A stretch of DNA of 64,000 nucleotides from Caprimulgus europaeus (lineage: Eukaryota > Chordata > Aves > Caprimulgiformes > Caprimulgidae), in contig OU015532.1 in NCBI GenBank assembly GCA_907165065.1, positions 38,730,339-38,794,338 of the forward strand, in the 5' to 3' direction. Positions 10,250-64,000 of the stretch are shown here, in pieces. Numbering within the stretch: the stretch's first letter is position 1; every line of letters begins with the position of its first letter. The translations under genes were made by a program, and so were the position numbers. The notes under the pieces were generated by a model. That model saw only the letters and a program-made list of their open reading frames with translations, was not told the DNA's origin and did no database searches.

Positions 10250-10720
10250 GCCGCTGCTCCTCCTCAGGGGGAGGTCTCCTTCCCCCGCACCAGCGTGGGG
10301 TCCCTCTCACAGGAGACAGTCCTCCACAAACTTCTCCAGCGTGAGCCCTTCCCATGACTGACAGCTCTTCACGAACTGCTTTGGCATGGGTCCATTCCAT
10401 GGGGTGCAGTCCTTCAGGGACAGACTGCTCCAGCATGGGTCCCCCACGGGGTCACAGGTCCTGCCAGCAAACCTGCTCTGGCGTGGGCTCCTCTCTCCAC
10501 AGGCTACAGGTCCTGACAGGAACCTGCTCCAGCGTGGGCTTTCCACGGGGTCACAGCCTCCTTCAGGCATCCACCTGCCGCAGCATGAGGTCCTCCCTGG
10601 GGCTACAGGTGGTCATCTGCTCCACCATGGACCTCCATGGGCTGCAGGGGGACAGCCTGCCTCACCCTGGTCCTCACCACAGGCTGCAGGGGAATCTCTG
10701 CTCCGGCGCCTGGAGCACCT
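10250..10720 (-). repeat. Repeated motifs in the U3 of the outer LTR
   Basis: Imperfect units share cores such as CTGCTCCAGCGTGGGCT and GGGGTCACAGGTCCTG, recurring every 50-70 bp (for example near 10425, 10470 and 10530). U3 direct repeats in LTRs often hold enhancer sites. Copy borders are blurred by divergence. Confidence 0.6.
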
Positions 10721-11002
10721 CCTCCCCCTCCTTCTGCACTGACCTTGGTGTCTGCAGAGTTGTTTCTCTCACATCTTCTCACTCCTCTCTCACTGCAAAG
10801 TGTGCAGCTTTTTTTTCTCTACCTTTTTTTTTTTTTTCTTTATTATGTTATCGCAGAGGCCTTGGCCAGTGGTGGCTCCAGCTACAAGAGCCAGCTGGCA
10901 TTGGCTGTGTCGGACACGGGGGAAGCTTCTGGCAGCCACAGAAGCCACCCCATGCCCCGCCCCCCCCATCAAAACCTTGCCATGCGAACCCAATACACCC
11001 AG

Positions 11003-14000
11003 GCTATTTTTGGTCCCGCTGGAGCCACGCACTGTTTCCTCAGGGCTCAAAGCTCATTGTTTTTATTCACTTAGATGAAACAATTGTAGTCTACATAGGA
11101 CATATTTGTTTTCCAGTTCCTCAAACCATTATTACCTTTTCCTGTTCCCCTTGAGAAAATGGACCTTTGATACCCTGACAGGTTGCACTGCCCTATTTCA
11201 GGGTGAAATCATGGCAGAGGCAGGTGCTCTTACTGATGGCAAGGGGCGGGAGGGGTGGGGAGTGGGGTGGAGGGAGGGCAGGAGGAAGCACAGAAAGCAT
11301 GTGGAATAAAACCTTACTCTGGAAAAAAAGCCAGGTGCGTAACAGTGAAGGAATGAGGTAGTGTGAGTCATCCCACTCATGAGCCCTTCATCTGGTGAGC
11401 TCTCAGCCACCCAGGGTGGAGTTTGCCAGGCCTCGTTTACCTCCTGCAGCCAGAAAGCCCAGCCATGGGTATAGCACCGAAAATAGAGCTCTATCTAGTC
11501 ATCTCCTAGGATACAGGAGGAACAGTCTCATGGTTGCCCTCTGTAGAAGCATAAACTATCTTTACTTGCATTTTATTACGAACAACGCCACTGAACTCAG
11601 CTTCATCCAGGTCCACAAGGACGTTTTGAAGACTGAGGTCCCATAGGCTCCCCTAGACACCCAGTTCCAACTTGGAAGACCCCTTCTCGTGGTCCGTGCC
11701 TTATACTACTCTTACCATATTTTTCCACTACCTTGCCCCTCAGAACAAGTCCTTTTACCTTCTGAAACTCGGGTTGATTTCAGTTCTTTCCTTTTTGCCC
11801 TCCAGTTTATCCTTTCTAACCTTCTATGGGACTTATGTGTGCCATTACAAATCCTGAGGGTGCTGTAAGAGTGAGAAAAAAGAAACATGCTTTTGGGATG
11901 TAATCTTTCTTTTTCTTAAAAACTGTGCTGTAGTTGGAGGTAGGTTAATTAATTTTCACTTAAAATAATCTTATTTCAAATGTAACTGTAGATGCACATC
12001 TACGACTCCTGGCTTTTTCCTCAGGTTTCCCACTGACCAGTTCAGAGGACATGATAGTTTCCAGGTTGCATCCACAGAAGCTGACTAACTCAACATGTGT
12101 CCACCCTTCGTTTGGATTGTGTTAGAAAGACGGATCACAAAGACAATGCCTGTTGTTGTCTTATCAGCGGAAAGAAGACAAGGTGTTATTAAAAAGGATA
12201 AGCTTTCAGTAATGCAATCTCTCTTTTTCCTGTAGACTACACAAGGCCACATGTGCTGCCTGTGCAGCCACCTCCTACTGAATTTCCTTCAAGTTCACTC
12301 GAGCTATGTGAATTTTATGGATTTTCTGGAGACATCTGTCCCACTCCTACTAAAGACTTTTAGCCTGGAGCTCGTGTTCTTCCATCACTCCATTACACTC
12401 AGTCCCTCTTAATTCCTCTGTTGTATTTATGAGCAAATCTGATAATTTAATCACTTGTCTCAAAGTGTATGGGATTATAAGGTTCATAGAACCAGGAGAT
12501 GCAATTAGCTCGTGAGAACAGCATCTGACAGAAGATCCTACCAGGCCTGCCAATCACATAGAAGTCTTTGAGAAAGTATGTGTTGTTTCAACCTGTTGTA
12601 AGGAGTAAGGCAGACAGGAGGCTAGTGAAGAGCTGAATTATTATAAGCTCTGAACTGTTTACTTGTCAGACCCAGAACCTACAGAATTTCTGCATTAAAA
12701 AAAAAAAGTTGTGTGCAGTTTTCCTGATGTCAGTAGAAGTAATATTTGTGAATAAAGATGCTTTTCAATATATAGCTTGCAAAATTATGCCTGAAACTTT
12801 GACTTATATATCTTTTTCAAAGTGTAAAATGTTTTGCTTGTTTTCCATCATACGTCATTTAAAGATTTACAAGAAAGCATTTAGCTGCATTGCTACCAAC
12901 ATCACTGAGAAGCAGCAGTGTGTACCAGAAATTAAAAATTCAGTCCAAGAGTCAAAATGCTTTGGCCACCTGTGCTTAATTCTGCTGTTACCACAGCAAG
13001 ACTGTTTTTCATATGATTTGTGTAACACTCAGTATTGAATGAGATCTTGGAAGTACATTTTCTACTGCAAAATAGCTTTTTGTGGTTAAAACAGTGCTTG
13101 CAACAAAACCTCCTCTTTCATGTCATGTCACATGCTGGAACAATGGCAAAAAGATAAATCACTCCAAATCTAATTTTAACTGCTGCAAATTCTGTAATAG
13201 GTTCATTAATTTCTATACTGTTTAGAACACTGTATATAATAACAGCTATAGGCATATAGCTTACAGATTTCTGATGCCACCTTCACTGTCATTTCTGGGT
13301 TCTAAAAGCAGCACGAAGCAGAGTATAAATCTCTCCTAAAGGGTTGCTTACTCCACCCTTCCTTTGTTTCAAAGTAATTCCTGATTTTTTGCCCTTAGAG
13401 TAATTTTTAATGTTAGATCATTTCCATTGTTTATCTCCAGAAAAGTGTCTCAGGCCATTTTGCAGTCATCACTGTTCTGAGAAGGCCTATGAAAACCAAA
13501 GGTTATATGTTTCTGTGGCAGATGTGGTCAGAAACAGATGACTCTCATCGCCATCATACACCTTTTCCATCTAACAGTTTTCTCCCTGATCATTTTTGTT
13601 GCTTAATCCATCACAAGGGGTTGAATATATCTTTCCTTGCTGCAGACTGATAAAAGAATGCACCAATGAAATAAATAGACTAACATTATTAATATGGACA
13701 GTGCTCTGGAGCCAAACCTGGAGCCCAGAGCCCAGCAGCTGCACAAGGCATCCATGCAAGTGGCCTTGGAAAACACAGATGCCTCTGGATGCCTAAAGAT
13801 CCCTAAGAATCTGCCCTGAAGGAAGAATGCTGCTCCATGATGGGCAAAATCCTTCATTCCTAAGGAAAAGATCAGGAAGGAACTCTGCAAAGGGTTGCTC
13901 ATGGATCCACCCTCTCAGAGCATCTCCTGTGGGTTTCTCCATCAAAAGGGTAGACCAACAAGCAGTGTTCGTAGAAAAACCTTTTGGCTGGCTGACAGTT

Positions 14001-17000
14001 GGAATGAATCTGCCTGGAGTTCTCTGATCTGTGAAGTCCATCACTAGTGTGTTGCTCAGTCTATGTTCTTGATATGAAATGAGGAAAAATCTCGTGATAA
14101 ATAAATATAGAGGAGGAATGAATAGCCTTAGACTCTGAATCAAGAAAAACCTCACCTGTCTAGTACCCACTCTGCAGAAGCTGTGACAGTTTGTACAGAT
14201 GTTCTTTATGTTAAACATCACTCTGTTTAATGGCTCAGGATCTGGGAGAACTGGGTGCTGGCTTTGTCAATGTTTATGTCATGAACAGGAGTAAATAACT
14301 CAATTTGAAACAGTTTTAACACATGTACAAAAAAAATTAAGGATACCTCCTTTGCAAGTTGTTTTCATCTGTAGATAAAAAAAACTATATCCAACACATG
14401 CATTAGTATCAGTGCCACTTAACAGACAACATAGAGTTGCAAAAAGTGCAATCTGTAAGTCCACTTTTCTTGGCTGCACAAAGCTCCCAACAATATTGTG
14501 CCACTGTGCTGCTGCTGGTGATAGGATCATCAGGCCTTACCTGCACAGATAAGGGCAAAGAATTATGACGAAAGGCCTCATGGATATAAAGATGAATATA
14601 AAAAATGAAACACAGTCTGGTGTAAAAGCAGGCTGAAGACTATTAGCTAATGCAGCTGAAAGAATATTTGCATGAATCATTAGGCTATTTCAAAACCTGT
14701 GCTGTATTTATATGTACATGAACACATTTATCTATATATGCATATGTGTGCTCTGTGTTCACATGGGCTGTCTTACTGGGTTATAGCAAAGAGCTGGCTG
14801 AAAGCAGGGGCTGGAGAGGCTGAGGTGAATGTGTGTATGTGTTTCTGTACAGCTACGGATTTCTTTTACAGTAAGAGCTTCCTCCTCAATCAGCTTAAGG
14901 TGCAATGCTGTTTGTGGAGTGTAGGTTAAAACCACTTGCCCACTGAACGGCTGCAACAAATCTCTTCAGCCAGCAGGGGAGGGAGAAGATCTTTGTAGCT
15001 GCTGTTGTTTTCCTGACAAATAATTATGCCACCTCCATCTGGCTGCCAAAGACCCTTTCTTTAAAAGCCGTATGTCCTCTCTAATAAAGCTCTTGTCACA
15101 CCTCCTTCAGGCTTCCCTCATTCTGCTGTACTTATGTCTGATTTGATTTGGTTCGGGCAGTGGTAGGGCTGTAGGATGATGGCTTCCTCAAGCTAGTGCT
15201 TAGAGAAAACATGGCCTAGAGAAAAAGGAAAGATTGTCTGGGGCAGCCTGGGTCTGTGCCTCTGTGATTCCTGGAATGTTACTCATACGGGTTTTCTTTT
15301 TAAATAGCTCTTTAAAAGGTTGCTGGAATCCCAGTTACTCTAGATCTGCCATAAAGTGGCAGTGTTTTAGGGCACTCCCCCCAGATTAATCATTTTCACT
15401 TTCTGAAATCTGTGAACTGTACCTTTAGGCACTGCCAATTCAAGCAAAAAATACAAAAATAGTAGTCACAACACCTTGGGACGTGATTTCATCAGATCTT
15501 CTACACTAAGCAGGTCTGACCTGTTCAATATTTACCCATAAGACCTGCAGAGAACAAAAAGAAGAATACAGGAAGGGGCAGATCTTTTGAGGCAGCTGAG
15601 ATTTGTTGCCAATATAAATCATACAACATCTCTGGGAATTTAAACTTTGGTTATTTAAAAAATAGCACTGCTTCTGCTGAGACTGATCTATATTGGTGCT
15701 GAAGCAGCGTGTGACTAGAGATGTTACCTTCCAAAAGGGATTTAAAACTGAGATTCTGCAGTTCTTTTCTCAAATTCAGGTTGTTAACTATGGCCACATT
15801 CCATCTCAAGGCAATGAATTACATACTGTTTCCAATAATTTTGAATGCCAAAATTATTCCTCACACCTCCTACTAAAGCACACAGCCACTGCCATATTCC
15901 ACTTCAGACAAGGCTGTATTCAGTGAGGAGTCGTACACACACAGTTAGCACAGGAGTAGAAATCAGACATAAATATAAAGTTAGTCTTCTGTTTATTAAA
16001 AAAAAAGTTGAAATCCCAGAAAGATCTAGGGAAACTGCCAAGGCAGCAGGGCCTCTGAACTAATCTGCCTGAGCAGACCCTTGTACCTGAATGAAATCCA
16101 GTCCCATGAATTTGTGATTTATATCCTCTACAACATTGTTGCCTTGTAATGCCACTTGTTATCACACAGATTCCCACAGTTCCCTGTTGATAAACCAGAC
16201 TTCTTAAGACTATTCTCCAAATTCTGCCCACATTTCCTCCTTGAGGTTCCTAATTTTGGCCTCCTTTCGTTACCCTGAAATTGGAAGGCATTTAATATTT
16301 TTTATAATTCTGCTTCTAACAATGTACTTTAAATGAAAACCCTCTCCTTGGCAGGGACTGGCCAATTCAAAAGGCTTGAATTTCTAAGAAAAATGGCTAA
16401 AAAGAGCCATTAGAGAGAGGAAATCCTTTAAAATGGAGAAGATGGTCTTATGGACTTGTTTGCATGCTATGGGAGCTTTGTGCTTCAGACAGAGAATTTT
16501 AACTGTGAACAAAGATCTTAAGTAGGAATTTATCCCAGTGGCATCATGAATCATTGTTTGGTAGAAATTTCCTACAGTGAGGGACCACTGTGCTGTACTT
16601 TAAAGAACTGTGTTATAAATGCTGCTAAAAAGCTGTCAGCTGGGTGTTTGGATATTCTAATTTTAGCCTTGTTTATTATGTTTCATCTCCATGGTGTTTT
16701 TAGGCAATTCTTGTACCAGCAACAGTAGCGAATTCCGTTTTCAGAGAGACCTTGTCGTCACTGGGACACTAAAGATGCTTCTCTATGTGATTTTTGCATG
16801 GACACTTTCACAGTTAGGTCCTGTAATGTGAAAGTGTATGATGCCTCCCAATTTTCTTGCAAGAAACACTGACAGAACCATCTTTAGGAGGAAAGTTCAT
16901 CTTAAAACTGCACTCTGTCTCCAGCAACTAAGCTATTCCAATTGATTTTTCAGCCATGGTGAAGCAGCTGCAAGAGGTTCGGATAGTGAGACTGGGACCC

Positions 17001-20000
17001 ACATAGCTGGTAAAAATGTCCAGCAGAAAGCTGTATAGAGACAACTTCTAGACAAATAAAAGGAGGCGAGTTGAAGATGCTGTTCTAGTGGCAAGTTACA
17101 GAAGGTTGCTATCAACAAGTTGGTAGGAATTCTTTTGTCTTAGTTGTCATGCAACTTCTTTGTATGGGTCTATTTTAAATGGTTTTCCCCGTTCAGCACT
17201 CCCTGATAATAAGAAACTTATGTAAGTGCTCTTCTTCAGGAAACATCTCGCTTTGGTCTGCTTATTTTTTCTTGAGAACACCACAGGACTCGGAGAGCGT
17301 ACAAAAAGAGCTTACACACTCAAAAGGTGCAGCAGGCAGCTGAGACAAACTGCAAGGGCGGGATTAATGGGACTGTGAGCTTCATGGTTCAGCTGTTTGC
17401 AGATCAGTAATTATCATCCTCCACCCGGTGAATTATAAGCAGCACTGTGGAGTACTATGGAGAGCTACAGTTGTCATAGAGATAGTTAGGAGGGGAAAAA
17501 AAAAAGCAACCCAAAAACGAAAACCCAACAAACCACAAAACCCAAACCTTTCTTCCCCTGTCTTGGTGTGTGAATTATGTTCTCCCACACTGAGAGAGAA
17601 GGAATGATTTGGCCTGCTTCACAAGCTGCTAAGCAGGGTGTATCCCACAAGGGCAGGTGGATCTGGGAGTGTGTTTGGTGCCACGGCTGTGATAACGATG
17701 GGGGCGGGCTGTGTCCTCACATGCAGTTGGGGCTGTGTTGTGTGCTGTGAGTGTGAACCTGCCAGCACAGCAGGGGGAGGAGGTCTCCTGCCAGGTAACC
17801 TTCCTGCTGGTAAATTTGTGCCTGGTCTGTGCTGAAGCACTAGAGAATAGGCTTATTTTTCTCATTGTCTCTAAAGGTTGTATTCCAGTTGGGAGTAGGG
17901 GTAACAGACAGGACTGAATTTCACAGAGTAATTTAGTGTGCAAGGCTGAATCTGGTGTGACTTCCCTGCTAGAAAGGGAGTGTGGTCTGTGAAAGGATCT
18001 GTCTCTTGCTTATAAGTTTGTTGAAAAGTTGTGCAAATAGCAGATAAGCTGCCATCAGATGCTAACATGATGGCAGCATGTTCAGTAGAGTCCTGCAGTT
18101 GTCAAAAACCAGTCTACTATAATTCAAAGCAAATCTAGAACAACTTCCTGGCAGGTTTTATAAGAAAACAGCTATCTTATAGTGAAACTGGGCTAACAAA
18201 TATTATTGTAGAATGACTTTCTGCTTGTAAATCACCTTTGTAAATAAGCTTACTTCTTAATTCTTGTATGAGAGAGTAAAACACATGTATCCCTGTTTAT
18301 GAAAAGGGTCTGAATTCAAGTAAACCCTTTTTAACAAGGCTGGCATTACAAGGGAATGGTGGAAAAAAAGTGAAGACTTAAAATTATGCAGAGACTCTTA
18401 ATGCCCAAGTAGTAAGTATATATTTTAATTATTGCTTCATCAGGAAATCAAAACGTAGGTGCACTTCTCTCCAAGGCTGATAAATTATATAGAAAATTGC
18501 CTTTTTCTTTCTTTTTGGAGTCAAAGTTTCCACTTTGGATATTATATCTGATCCACAGTAAGGCTGGTAAAGAAATTGTGATTAGTTTATCCACCTGATT
18601 ATTTGGTATAACCTATGTTCAACTGAGTACCACATATAGTGTTGCCCTGACTTTGCAAATGCTGTTTCAACCCACTGGAGTGTGGCATGAAGAAAAATGT
18701 TGGTGTACATGTATGATTACAAGATCATTCTTCCTTGGCCAAATCCAAGTCAAAGCAGCCATATCTTTAATAAGATGGCACACTTAAGAAAGCCTGCAAT
18801 ATTAATTTGCTACAGAAGTTTCCCCAATAGCCTGCAGTTTTCAGGAGGGTACTTGACCATGTACATATATAAAGATAGTGAGGAAAAATGGAATTGGAGT
18901 GTTGTCTGGCCAGTATAACAGTCACAGTTTTGAATTGGTCTCCTCCTATGTAATGCTGGTTTATGTGGCAAATTGCTTCTTTGCCTTAGACTTGGCATAC
19001 TAAATTACAAGAGAAATGCTGGAGAAAAATAGGTTAATCCCATATAGTTTGATTTAATGCCCACTTCATTAAATATATTATCTAATTAATTGTTCACTCT
19101 TCACCAGTCTTGTGCTCTGTTGTTCTTAGAGGTCAATCTTTACATGTACAGAGAGCAATACTTGCCCTCAGGTACTGTAAGGCTAAAGTAGAGTGCAGAA
19201 GATTAGCTTGTTATTTGTTAGATCACAGTGGTTTGATGCACAGACTAAGTCTACTGCTGTTACTTTCTATCCAGATGTGGATTGTTTGTTTGTGCTTTTT
19301 TCCCCTTAAAAGCTAACCGTGCGGGGGTTTTTTGGTGTGGTTTGGTTTTTTTATTATTGCTTTGTTAATGATGGCTGTGACTGGGCTTGTTATGAATTTT
19401 ACCTTCAGGCATGGATGGATTCCAATAATATTATTTCCCCATCTTGTGTCCTAATGTTTTCAGCCTGTCTGCCTTTAAATAGCTAAACAATGAAATTTAA
19501 TTGTTTTTTTCAAGCACGTGATACTCTCTTGCTTATTTTACTGGATACAGACTAGATCATCCCATGGTGAAATGCTCTTGAACAGGGCTATCTGTGCTAA
19601 ACTGGGTTATGCTGTTTTGGATCAGGGTTGAGCCTGTAATATTCATGCTTTGTTTAATCTGTTTGTTTTTTGCTTTAACCCCCCCTCCCCCAAACCTCTA
19701 TCACTTCATGGCTGGTCCAATGACTTCTAGGAGCTGGGCTGGGGAAGCAGCCATAAGCTTCCACAGCATCCAGGTCCCACACAGGGGCACAGTTTAATGT
19801 GAATCATTACTATGAAGCTGAGGCTACTCTGTCCAGATTTAATCAATGGCTCCTGAACAGAAGCATAAAGGTTTTTAAAGCATTTGCTGCAGCCTTCACA
19901 CATGTTATTTATAAATGTTATCCCACTTTCCTCCTTTTTGAGGAGAAAGTCAACAGCTTTTATGTAACATCGATAAAACAGCTGCTGGAAGAACTAACAC

Positions 20001-21300
20001 TTCATAATCCTGATAATTGCAGCATCAGTACAGTATATTTTTGGATAACACATCCTTCATCTTTTAACAGCTGTATCTGTAATTTTAGTTTTTAATGGTA
20101 TTTTGGCAAATGATATCGTTGAAACAGGCTTTGTGGTCTTGTTTTTTCTGAGCCTACTGTAACTGGTGAGGTTTGTCATGCTTGGCTTTATCCCAAAAAG
20201 ATAAAGGGAATTTACCCCCCCTCCCCCCTCCATTATAATCCTCTGTAGGTTTTCGCTGTTGTTTTTTTGACTCTTCACCCCCTCCTCCCCTGTATTCTTT
20301 TTTTCCTGTCATATCTCAAGCCCTTTTGACAGAGTGGAAAAAATGCTCCTTTGCAAAATACTGCTAGCAGTCTTATATTAAAAAAATGTGCTATCTGAAA
20401 CAATACAGTTAAAAAAAAAAAAGGGAGGAGGAGGGGGTTGTTGTTGTTGTTTTTACTGGGGAGAGACAACCATCATGGCTGAGGTTTTGTGTCCATCCCT
20501 TCTCCCTACTTTCCCACTGGGGAAACAAAAAATAGATCATCTACATCTGCTTTGAGTCAGTCAGTTCTGTCTTCTGGTTTTCCAAGAATAGCCAAATGCT
20601 GCCATTGGTTCACTGTCAGGGAGAAAAACGCTGTGAAGGCTGTGGCAGTAATGCGGCCTCTTGAAAACACCAGCCCAAATGCACGCTCATCATGAGTCAT
20701 GGCTGGGCGCTCCACTTACTTCATTCCTGCAATTCCTCTGCAGCCAAGACCCAGAAGGTGCTGTTCCCCTGTCCCGTATCCACTGGAGTGGGACAGTAAC
20801 TTGCTTTCAGGACAGAACCTGGGTGGGACCCTCCTGCCACCACGGTGACAGTATCATAGCATGCCCTCAAAGCTAGTTTCCCAAACGGCACTGGTGAGTC
20901 AGTTAAGTTAATGGGGGATCCTCAGTGGGACTCGCTGAAGGAAGAGACCTCCCCTTTCCCCAGCTCCACAGCACTCACCAAACCCCTTCCCTAATCCATC
21001 CCTTTCTCTCCGACATGTGACTCTTGAATGATGCTGTTGAAGGGGAGAGCCTGAAATGCTGGGACTTGATGGGAACTAACGACCTTCTGTAAAAACAGTT
21101 AATGTCCAAGTTGAGACTTAAACCCTGTGAGACTCATGGTGTACCCAGGGCCTGCTGTGTTGTGTTCCCTTTTCTAACAAACCCCAGTAATTCTGGCTTT
21201 GGATGTGTTGAAGGCAAGGACAAAAAAACCTCTTTGGTGGGGATAGGCATGTGAGGGGTGGTACTGACAGTAAATGGAAGGACCCCAAAACAGTGAGGTT
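11003..21300. other. AT-rich intergenic DNA between MAP3K9 and PCNX1, no gene seen
   Basis: About 10 kb of moderately AT-rich DNA. It has scattered homopolymers, a pyrimidine-rich C/T run at 20213-20232 and an A-run/GTT microsatellite at 20409-20450. Several ORFs of 60-140 codons occur, as expected by chance. None has a recognised domain or a convincing exon context. In human no protein gene lies between MAP3K9 and PCNX1, which agrees. Confidence 0.55.
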
Positions 21301-21549
21301 GTTATCTTGCTTTAATTTTAGAGAATTAAAGTGTACAACGGGACAAAGTCCCCCTGCTTTGCTGGCAAGAAGAGCAAAGCCTTGAGAAAGGAAAAGCCCT
21401 TTGGGAGGGTTCTGTCTTCCTCAATTTCCTGGCCAGGCCGCAGGTGAGAGTCCGCCTCGGCGATCGGGGCACACATTTCCCTTGTAGGTCCTCTGGCCGG
21501 CCCCTGGCCTGCTGTCGCCTCACAGCGGGGCTTCGGGCCTGAACGGTGA

Positions 21550-64000
<42,451 letters not shown>

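Larger units (their letters stand above)
9524..10997 (-). mobile_element. Solo LTR (ERVL-type), interrupted by a nested LTR
   Basis: Read on the minus strand it starts TGTATTGGGTT and ends ACCCACCACA. It is flanked by perfect 5-bp duplications CCCAG at 9519-9523 and 10998-11002. Removing the inner LTR and its extra target copy leaves about 1114 bp. A U3 with GC-rich repeated motifs (about 10250-10720) leads to an AATAAA polyadenylation signal (TTTATT at 10075-10080 on the plus strand) and a U5. A 5-bp target duplication suits ERVL-like elements. The sequence resembles a widespread bird LTR I recognise, but I cannot give its library name. No internal retroviral genes adjoin, so it is a solo LTR. 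Confidence 0.85.

Noticed and set aside
10354..11154. 266-codon plus-strand ORF
   Set aside because: It lies inside the solo LTR, antisense to it, and is explained by the GC-rich repeated motifs.

Overview
The window is vertebrate nuclear DNA, almost certainly from a bird. It has split genes with GT-AG introns, CpG-island promoters, a CR1 LINE, and long terminal repeats of types common in bird genomes. The coding exons read as close orthologues of human genes. No bacterial-style operon, CRISPR array, tRNA or rRNA gene was seen. The exact species cannot be fixed; the LTR types suggest Neoaves, possibly a songbird, and that is from memory of repeat families.

Two protein genes lie head to head. 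At the left edge, on the minus strand, is the first coding exon of a mixed-lineage kinase, read as MAP3K9 (MLK1). It encodes the SH3 domain; the kinase exons lie left of base 1. Its GC-rich promoter (about 1071-2040) carries four CCAAT boxes. About 20 kb away, on the plus strand, PCNX1 (pecanex 1) starts at 21946 in a second CpG island. Eight coding exons fit in the window: 21946-22098, 30066-30274, 36301-36406, 40091-40136, 41041-41130, 42834-44534, 57504-57636 and 62310-62494. All junction phases are consistent. They encode about 874 residues, roughly the first 37% of the protein; the multi-membrane core and conserved C-terminal domain lie beyond base 64000. The arrangement matches human 14q24, where MAP3K9 and PCNX1 are divergent neighbours.

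The intergenic region (about 2.1-21.4 kb) is mostly AT-rich and holds the most varied repeats. A broken endogenous retrovirus relic lies at about 5.0-6.1 kb. A truncated LTR tail lies at 8917-9059, followed by an orphan GC-rich island with a 39-bp tandem repeat (9180-9480). Next is a minus-strand LTR at 9524-10997 with a second solo LTR nested inside it; each has its own perfect target-site duplication. The PCNX1 introns carry two solo LTRs of one family in opposite orientations (37578-38193 plus, 50288-50883 minus) and a 5'-truncated CR1 LINE (about 53446-54466).

I found no convincing new biological system. The best leads are the nested LTRs, the orphan minisatellite island, a strong upstream ORF sitting on a YY1-like motif in the PCNX1 leader, the CCAAT array of MAP3K9, and a NAGNAG acceptor in PCNX1.
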